Shown here: positions 14,463 to 19,390 of the stretch, piece by piece
How the letters are laid out: each line of letters begins with the position of its first letter
How positions within the stretch are numbered: the stretch's first letter is position 1
Source of the DNA: Chloroflexota bacterium
GTDB lineage: Bacteria > Chloroflexota > Dehalococcoidia > SM23-28-2 > RBG-16-64-32
DNA length: 19,390 nt
Direction: 5' to 3'
Assembly: GCA_005880075.1 (NCBI GenBank)
Contig: VBJT01000132.1
Span: 1 to 19,390, forward strand
Notes under the pieces: model-generated
Database searches by the model: none
What the model was told of the DNA's origin: nothing
The model's input: the letters and a program-made list of their open reading frames with translations, nothing else
Position numbers and translations under genes: made by a program

Positions 14463-15764
14463 ATGCAGAACTGCGAACCCTCGCCGCAAGCTCCGAAGAG
14501 AGCGGAGCTGGGGTACATAATCCGGATGTTTCCCCAGACCTCCGAAACGTTCATTGCCAACGAGATCCTCGAGCTTGAGCGGTTGGGGCTGCCAATGCGA
14601 ATCTTCTCTTATCGTCAGCCTTCAGAGCGCGTCCGCCACGACTGTGTGCGCCTCATTCAGACGCCCGTCGAGTACCTAGTTGACCCTCTCTGGCGAAACC
14701 CGCAAAGCCTCCTTCACGCGAGTTCGAACGTCGCCCGCCTTTATCCCAAGAGCTACCGGAAGGCCGTACGTTACGCGCTCGACCACTCGCTGAGGCAGCG
14801 CAAAGCGATCTACCTTGCAAGGCTTCTTCAGGCCGCCTACCTGGCGCGCGTTCTCGCAAATAGTGGCGTGGGGCATATACACGCGCATTTCGCCCGCGGG
14901 GCCACCGAGGTCGCAACACTCGTAAGCATGCTGACCAACATTCCGTTCAGCTTCAGCGCGCACGCCGGCGATATTTACACGGCCAAACAGGACAATCTGA
15001 GAGAAAGGATTGCCGCTGCCCGGTTCGTGGTCACCTGCACGCGGGCGAACCAGGACTACCTGCAGGCGCTCGTAAAACAGGACCAGCGCCACAAGATTCG
15101 GCTTAGCTACCACGGCGTGAATCTGGAGAAATTCGATTCGCATGTTGAGGTACGGCCCGAGGGGCCACCACTCATCCTGTCCGCCGGAAGGCTCGTGGAA
15201 AAGAAGGGATTCCGATATCTGCTCGACGCTTGTCGGATACTGAAGGAAAAAGGCCACGAATTTCGCTGCCTCATCGTGGGTGAGGGGCCTGGAAGGGCCG
15301 AGCTAGAGCGAGCGGTGGCCGCCCTCGGCCTGGATGGAGTGGTCGATCTGCCGGGCTCCTGCAGTCAAGAAGAGCTGCTGACGTTGTACCGGCAATCCAT
15401 GGCTTTCGTGCTGAGCTGCGTGGTGGGCAGAAACGGCGATCGCGACGGCATTCCCAACGTGCTTCTGGAGGCTATGGCGGTGGGTCGGCCGGTGATTTCC
15501 ACTCCGATATCAGGCATCCCTGAAGTCATCCGAGACGGCCATAACGGCTTGCTCACGCCTGAGCGCGATGCGCAGGCGCTGGCGTCAGTGATCGCAGCAG
15601 TATTAGAGGACGCGGCGTTGAGAGAGCGGCTCAGTTCCAACGCGCGGTCGACTGTCGTCGAAAGGTTTGACTCCATCAGAAACGTTGGGGTTTTTGCATC
15701 TCTATTCCATGACATGGGCATTCGCGAGTCTAAACGCGAGCTGCCGGTCACCCGAAGAGTGTAA
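14463..15764 (+). CDS. GT4 family glycosyltransferase (WcaL/colanic-acid-type)
   Basis: The product is a 433-residue GT-B glycosyltransferase. The N-terminal half contains YIIRMFPQTSETFIANEIL, a motif of the WcaL/AmsK-like group, and HAHF at 140-143. The C-terminal half contains SAGRLVEKKGF, the nucleotide-sugar segment IVGEGPGRAEL, and DGIPNVLLEAMAVGRPVI with the conserved Glu336 that contacts the donor. It transfers a sugar from a nucleotide donor to a growing lipid-linked or polysaccharide acceptor on the cytoplasmic face; the exact linkage is unknown. ATG 14463 has only a weak ribosome site (AGGG about 10 bases upstream), suggesting coupling to the preceding gene, 6 bases away. The next gene starts 4 bases after its stop. 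Confidence 0.9.
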   Translation: MQNCEPSPQAPKRAELGYIIRMFPQTSETFIANEILELERLGLPMRIFSYRQPSERVRHDCVRLIQTPVEYLVDPLWRNPQSLLHASSNVARLYPKSYRKAVRYALDHSLRQRKAIYLARLLQAAYLARVLANSGVGHIHAHFARGATEVATLVSMLTNIPFSFSAHAGDIYTAKQDNLRERIAAARFVVTCTRANQDYLQALVKQDQRHKIRLSYHGVNLEKFDSHVEVRPEGPPLILSAGRLVEKKGFRYLLDACRILKEKGHEFRCLIVGEGPGRAELERAVAALGLDGVVDLPGSCSQEELLTLYRQSMAFVLSCVVGRNGDRDGIPNVLLEAMAVGRPVISTPISGIPEVIRDGHNGLLTPERDAQALASVIAAVLEDAALRERLSSNARSTVVERFDSIRNVGVFASLFHDMGIRESKRELPVTRRV

Positions 15765-15768
15765 CGCC

Positions 15769-16752
15769 ATGCGAGTTTTAGTTACCGGTGCAGCAGGCTT
15801 CATCGGGTCTCACCTGAGCGAGGCCCTCCTCGAGCGGGGTGCGGAAGTGGTGGCCACAGATTGCTTTACAGAGTACTACCCGCGCTGGCTGAAGGAACTA
15901 AACCTGTCGGAGGTCATTGGTCATCCGCGCTGCCGCTTCGTTGAGGGAGACCTAACAGAGCTGGACCTCGCCAGCCTGCTGAACAGGGTCGATTATATTT
16001 TCCACCAAGCAGCCCAGCCGGGCGTCAGAGCCAGCTGGGGCGCTACGTTCGAGTGCTACATTCACAACAATGTTCTGGCGACCCAGAGGCTATTGGAGGC
16101 GGCAAAGCACCACCCGATCCGGAAAGTGGTCTATGCCTCTTCATCCTCCGTGTACGGAAACGCCGAAACCTACCCGACGCCTGAGGGCGTGACCCCTCAG
16201 CCGGTCTCACCGTACGGTGTGACGAAACTTGCGGCGGAGCACCTCTGCTCGTTGTACTGGCGTGAGTTTTCCCTGCCGGTTGTGAGCCTGCGCTATTTCA
16301 CCGCATATGGGCCTCGGCAGCGGCCGGATATGGCAATGAGCAGATTCATACGTGCGGCCCTTGACGGCTGCCCGATTGAGATCTACGGCGGCGGCCAGCA
16401 GAGCCGCGATTTTACCTATGTCGACGACATCGTGACGGCGAATCTGCTTGCAGCGGAGAAGGCTCCACCGGGCCGCATTTACAACATCGGCGGGGGCGTC
16501 GAAGTGACCGTGAACGAGATCGTCAGGACCCTCGAACGGCAGATCGGAACGCTGCGGACCCTTCGTCAGGAAGAAGGCCCGGGCGAAGCCAGGCGTACCT
16601 CCGCCGATACCTCGTTGGCCCGAAAAGAACTCGGCTATCGCCCGCGCGTCGGCCTGGAAGAGGGGCTCACGCGCCAACTCGGATCGGCCCACAGGCGTCT
16701 TCAACCAGAGCACGGGCTCGCCGCAGTCAGACTCGGTACCGGCGCGCCGTGA
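15769..16752 (+). CDS. NAD-dependent nucleotide-sugar epimerase/dehydratase (extended SDR)
   Basis: The product is a 327-residue cytoplasmic enzyme. It starts at ATG 15769, right before the Rossmann motif GAAGFIG (7-13). A frame is open upstream to 15667 but overlaps the previous gene and has no merit. It has the SSSS stretch (124-127) and the catalytic YGVTK (Tyr149, Lys153). Later features are the RYFTAYGPRQRPDMA segment and the YGGGQQSRDFTYVDDIV motif of the UDP-glucuronate/UDP-glucose 4-epimerase type group. With ugd upstream, UDP-glucuronate 4-epimerisation (to UDP-galacturonate) is a reasonable guess, but UDP-glucose 4-epimerase or a related dehydratase cannot be excluded. Its TGA overlaps the next GTG by four bases, so translation is coupled. 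The last 25 residues form an unusual tail. Confidence 0.9.
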   Translation: MRVLVTGAAGFIGSHLSEALLERGAEVVATDCFTEYYPRWLKELNLSEVIGHPRCRFVEGDLTELDLASLLNRVDYIFHQAAQPGVRASWGATFECYIHNNVLATQRLLEAAKHHPIRKVVYASSSSVYGNAETYPTPEGVTPQPVSPYGVTKLAAEHLCSLYWREFSLPVVSLRYFTAYGPRQRPDMAMSRFIRAALDGCPIEIYGGGQQSRDFTYVDDIVTANLLAAEKAPPGRIYNIGGGVEVTVNEIVRTLERQIGTLRTLRQEEGPGEARRTSADTSLARKELGYRPRVGLEEGLTRQLGSAHRRLQPEHGLAAVRLGTGAP

Positions 16753-17978
16753 ATACACGCACGAAGCGCATAGCCTATCTCTGTTTCGACTTCGGCGTCC
16801 CAATGTTTGGAACGAAGGGAGCCGCGGTCCATGTGCACGAGACCGTTCAATCCCTTCGACGCCTCGGCCACGACGTTATGGTGTACTCGCCCGTATCGGC
16901 TGAGATGGGTAGCTACTGCGAGGGCTACACCGCGTTGCCCGTCGATGGGTTCGCCGCGCGTGTGTTAGATAACCTGGCGCAGGAGCCTGTCGCTTCCTCG
17001 AGCCATTTGCCCAAGGAATGGCGTAGCTTGCTTTACGCTGAACACATCCAGAAGAGCCTTCGTTCCCGTCTCGTCGACTTCGGCGTCGACGTCATCTACG
17101 AACGCTACTCCCTCTTTGGCTACGCGGGAATTGAACTTGCGCGAAGTCTGGGTGTTCCCATCCTGCTCGAAGTGAATTCGCCCCTGTCGCTAGAGCAGGC
17201 TCGCTATCGCGACCTAGTGCTTACCCGCACGGCGGCGGAGCTGGAGCGACTTATTCTAACCTCCGCAGACGCAGTGATCGTCGTTTCCGATGACCTGGCA
17301 GGCTGGGTTCGTCAACTTGGTGTGCCGTCAGGGAGGATCGAAGTCCTTCCCAACGGAGTGAACCCAGAAGTCATGGACCCCTGCGTCGGCCGAGATAAGG
17401 TCCGGCTGCGTTATAGCCTAACGGGCAGGCGTCTAGTGGGGTTTGTTGGAAGCCTGAAACCCTGGCACGATCTGGACACCCTGCTGAACGCGGTTGCTCA
17501 GCTGCACGAGAAGGACGAACGCTACCACCTTCTGCTCGTCGGCGACGGCCCGCGGATGAAGCAGCTTCGAGCGCGGGGTGATCCCTACGTCACGTGGACC
17601 GGGGCAGTGCCGTACGACGAAGTGCCCAGTTACGTCGCCGCGACCGACGTTGTGACTGTCCCCCTGGGCGGCAGGGCCGACTCCTATTTCTCGCCGCTAA
17701 AACTATACGAGGCAATGGCGATGGCCAAGCCGGTGATCGGCGCTCGTGTAGGAGAAGTGAAAGCAGCCATCGCCGACCGAGAAAGCGGGCTCCTTTACGA
17801 GCCCGGGGACGCCCTAGACCTGGCCGGACGGATCGAGGAGGTATTCCAGATGCCGGACGGTGGCGCCGGTCTGGGTGCCTCAGCCCTTCGTTGGGTTCTC
17901 GCGAACAGGACCTGGGATCGAAACGCCCAACGAATCACGGAGATCGCCTCATCCCTACTGGCGAAACGGGCGGCGTGA
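16749..17978 (+). CDS. GT4 family glycosyltransferase
   Basis: The product is a 409-residue GT-B enzyme. The N-terminal domain carries PMFGTKGAAVHVHE (about 18-31), the acceptor-side loop usual for GT4, and VIYERYSLF. A linker with VLPNGVNPEVM leads to the donor-binding domain with VGFVGSLKPWHDLDTL, LLVGDGP, and SPLKLYEAMAMAKPVI containing Glu321. It starts with GTG inside the stop of the epimerase gene (GTGA) and ends the same way over the next gene, so all three are translated as a coupled set. It is a second, different GT4 enzyme from the one at 14463 and probably adds another sugar to the same glycan. Donor, acceptor and linkage are not readable from the sequence. Confidence 0.9.
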   Translation: MNTRTKRIAYLCFDFGVPMFGTKGAAVHVHETVQSLRRLGHDVMVYSPVSAEMGSYCEGYTALPVDGFAARVLDNLAQEPVASSSHLPKEWRSLLYAEHIQKSLRSRLVDFGVDVIYERYSLFGYAGIELARSLGVPILLEVNSPLSLEQARYRDLVLTRTAAELERLILTSADAVIVVSDDLAGWVRQLGVPSGRIEVLPNGVNPEVMDPCVGRDKVRLRYSLTGRRLVGFVGSLKPWHDLDTLLNAVAQLHEKDERYHLLLVGDGPRMKQLRARGDPYVTWTGAVPYDEVPSYVAATDVVTVPLGGRADSYFSPLKLYEAMAMAKPVIGARVGEVKAAIADRESGLLYEPGDALDLAGRIEEVFQMPDGGAGLGASALRWVLANRTWDRNAQRITEIASSLLAKRAA

Positions 17979-19351
17979 TTACCAACAGTCGCCCGATCCC
18001 CGCAGATCCCGTACTGGACGGGCTCTCGGAGTTCCTCTCAATTGATTCTCTGCCAGCTTTCGTGGCTGGGATGGTAGAACGTATCGGCGGCGAGGAGGTC
18101 GATGTTAAGAGCGGAAAGATCTCGTATCTTCGCTTCAAACCTACTAGAGATTGCGTGGCTCAGTGGACGTTCTCGTCGTCCACAGGTCGGGCTATCTTCG
18201 TTTCGGGCAAGTTGTTCTCCGACGAAACTGGGGCCGCAATTGCCAGCGACGCGTCGTTCCAGGAGCAGGCGGACAGGGCGAGGATCACGGCCAGCGTTCA
18301 AAGCGAGCTGTATGAATACTCTCCAGCCCGTAGGGTTCTCCTTCAAGCATTTCCGCTTGACGCCAAGCTATGTGGGCTGCCGCTCGCCGCCGACGCGGCT
18401 TCAGTGAGAGACATTTTCGCGCGTGCCCTGGGCGTGTGCCGCGACGTTATCCAACTCGTCGATACCATCCCGGTATCCTACATGGCGTGGCACCGATGCG
18501 TGCTGCGTTACACCGTCGATCTTGACGGTCGACAGGCGAACTACTTCGCGAAGTTATTTTCGGACGATCGCGGCTTGGCGATGGTTACACAGATCCGGGC
18601 GCTCAAGAGAAGGCTCGACGCTTGTGGTTCACCCTGGGTTATCCCGACGCCGGTAACCTATTCTCGCGAGGGGCGCATGCTGGTCCTGGAGGCTCTTGCC
18701 GATGCTTCCGAGCTGAGGGGCCTTTTTAGGGACGCGTCAGAGGATTCTTCTCTTATCCCCGAAATCAAACGGCAGTGCGCCGCCGCTGGAGCAGGCCTCT
18801 CCGCCTTCCAGGAGGTGCCGGTAGAGGGTCTGCCCATCGTAGCGCCGTCAGACTTGATCGATGGATTAGAACGGAAGACTCGGGGTCTCAGCGAGGTTGC
18901 CCCGGCCCTGGCCCGCCGCATCAGCCTCCTTCTTATGGGGCTAACGATTGAGGCGGCGCGTCTTCCGGCGGAGAAGATGGCGCTAACGCACGGCGCCTTC
19001 CGTCACACCCAGATGCTCGCCTGTGGGGATAGGCTGGGCCTGATAGACCTCGACAACCTCAGGATGTCTGGTGCGAGCGCCGACGCAGGTGAGTTTCTAG
19101 CCGGTCTCGACAGCGTTGTTGCAAGGCAACCCCATTTAGCGACCGTTGCCGGCGAGTGCGAGGAGGCTTTCCTCGATCGAATCAAGGCGCATCGGCGGCC
19201 GGGCCTCCGATGGCTGTTGTGGTACCGAGCGGCCGCAGACGCAAAACATGCACAGCGATGCTTCTTCTCGCTCCCGCCTCGATGGCCTGAGATCGTGGAG
19301 GCATTGCTTTCGTCGGCAGAACGCTGTCTGCACAGGAGCCGACGATGCTGA
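17975..19351 (+). CDS. Kinase-fold phosphotransferase-like protein lacking the catalytic Asp
   Basis: The product is 458 residues from GTG 17975, which overlaps the upstream stop (GTGA). The frame is open further upstream, but only through the previous gene. The fold resembles aminoglycoside phosphotransferase/maltokinase-type enzymes, with a phosphate-loop-like N-lobe and a C-lobe containing THGAFRHTQML (338-348) and LIDLDN (356-361). In active enzymes the first motif is HGDxxxxN. Here Asp is Ala341 and the final Asn is Gln346, while the metal-binding Asp (358 or 360) remains. I recall related sequences in glycan clusters with HGS or HGA at this place, so the change may be ancestral. It may bind nucleotide or sugar without phosphoryl transfer, or use another residue. 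Its place as the fourth coupled gene of the operon ties it to glycan synthesis; its role is unknown. Confidence 0.75.
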   Translation: MITNSRPIPADPVLDGLSEFLSIDSLPAFVAGMVERIGGEEVDVKSGKISYLRFKPTRDCVAQWTFSSSTGRAIFVSGKLFSDETGAAIASDASFQEQADRARITASVQSELYEYSPARRVLLQAFPLDAKLCGLPLAADAASVRDIFARALGVCRDVIQLVDTIPVSYMAWHRCVLRYTVDLDGRQANYFAKLFSDDRGLAMVTQIRALKRRLDACGSPWVIPTPVTYSREGRMLVLEALADASELRGLFRDASEDSSLIPEIKRQCAAAGAGLSAFQEVPVEGLPIVAPSDLIDGLERKTRGLSEVAPALARRISLLLMGLTIEAARLPAEKMALTHGAFRHTQMLACGDRLGLIDLDNLRMSGASADAGEFLAGLDSVVARQPHLATVAGECEEAFLDRIKAHRRPGLRWLLWYRAAADAKHAQRCFFSLPPRWPEIVEALLSSAERCLHRSRRC

Positions 19352-19390
19352 AAGCAGACCCTGCTCTTCCGTTCGTTGACGTCGCTCGTT
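19345..19390 (+). CDS. Start of a further operon gene, cut by the window end
   Basis: ATG 19345 overlaps the stop of the preceding gene by seven bases and is preceded by AGGAG (19334-19338) at a 6-base spacing. Fifteen codons are visible (MLKADPALPFVDVAR) with no stop. The good ribosome site and operon position support a real gene, but the product cannot be identified. Confidence 0.5.
   Translation, partial: MLKADPALPFVDVAR

Overview
The window is GC-rich bacterial DNA. The order is a partial DUF4166-like gene, mfd, a small multi-pass membrane protein gene, tRNA-Pro(GGG), and then a long run of surface-glycan genes on the plus strand. The Mfd sequence and general gene style suggest a Chloroflexota (Dehalococcoidia-like) bacterium. 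The C-terminus of the repeat protein also recalls Thermoleophilia-type Actinomycetota surface proteins, so the taxonomy is tentative and rests on recognition only.

Region 1 (1-5303) looks like conserved chromosomal backbone. It holds the end of a DUF4166-like gene, a complete transcription-repair coupling factor, a 261-residue membrane protein split by what looks like one extra C, and a tRNA-Pro with its own plausible promoter.

Region 2 (5304-19390) begins just after the tRNA. Its early part appears less GC-rich than mfd. It encodes UDP-glucose 6-dehydrogenase, an MsbA-type ABC exporter, a secreted Pro/Thr/Val repeat protein interrupted by a frameshift, and a membrane-tethered transcription factor with a degenerate receiver. 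These are followed by a COG4671-like glycosyltransferase, a GT4 glycosyltransferase, an NAD-dependent sugar epimerase, a second GT4 enzyme, a kinase-fold phosphotransferase lacking its catalytic Asp, and the start of one more gene. Short gaps and 4-7 bp start/stop overlaps make 13251-19390 a probable single operon. The parts fit together as nucleotide-sugar supply (UDP-glucuronate, epimerised sugar), glycan assembly (three glycosyltransferases), export (ABC), a wall or surface repeat protein, and a dedicated regulator.

The most unusual signals are four. (1) A diverged duplicated leader precedes both ugd and the first glycosyltransferase, with an identical 132-nt distance from a shared 10-mer to the start codon. 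(2) A type-I membrane protein has a C-terminal cytoplasmic PhoB/KdpE-like module whose phospho-acceptor Asp is Ala. (3) The start region of that regulator gene has a hairpin, an 11-bp direct repeat and a 10-nt anti-Shine-Dalgarno sequence placed exactly after the upstream stop codon. (4) The last complete gene encodes a pseudo-phosphotransferase.
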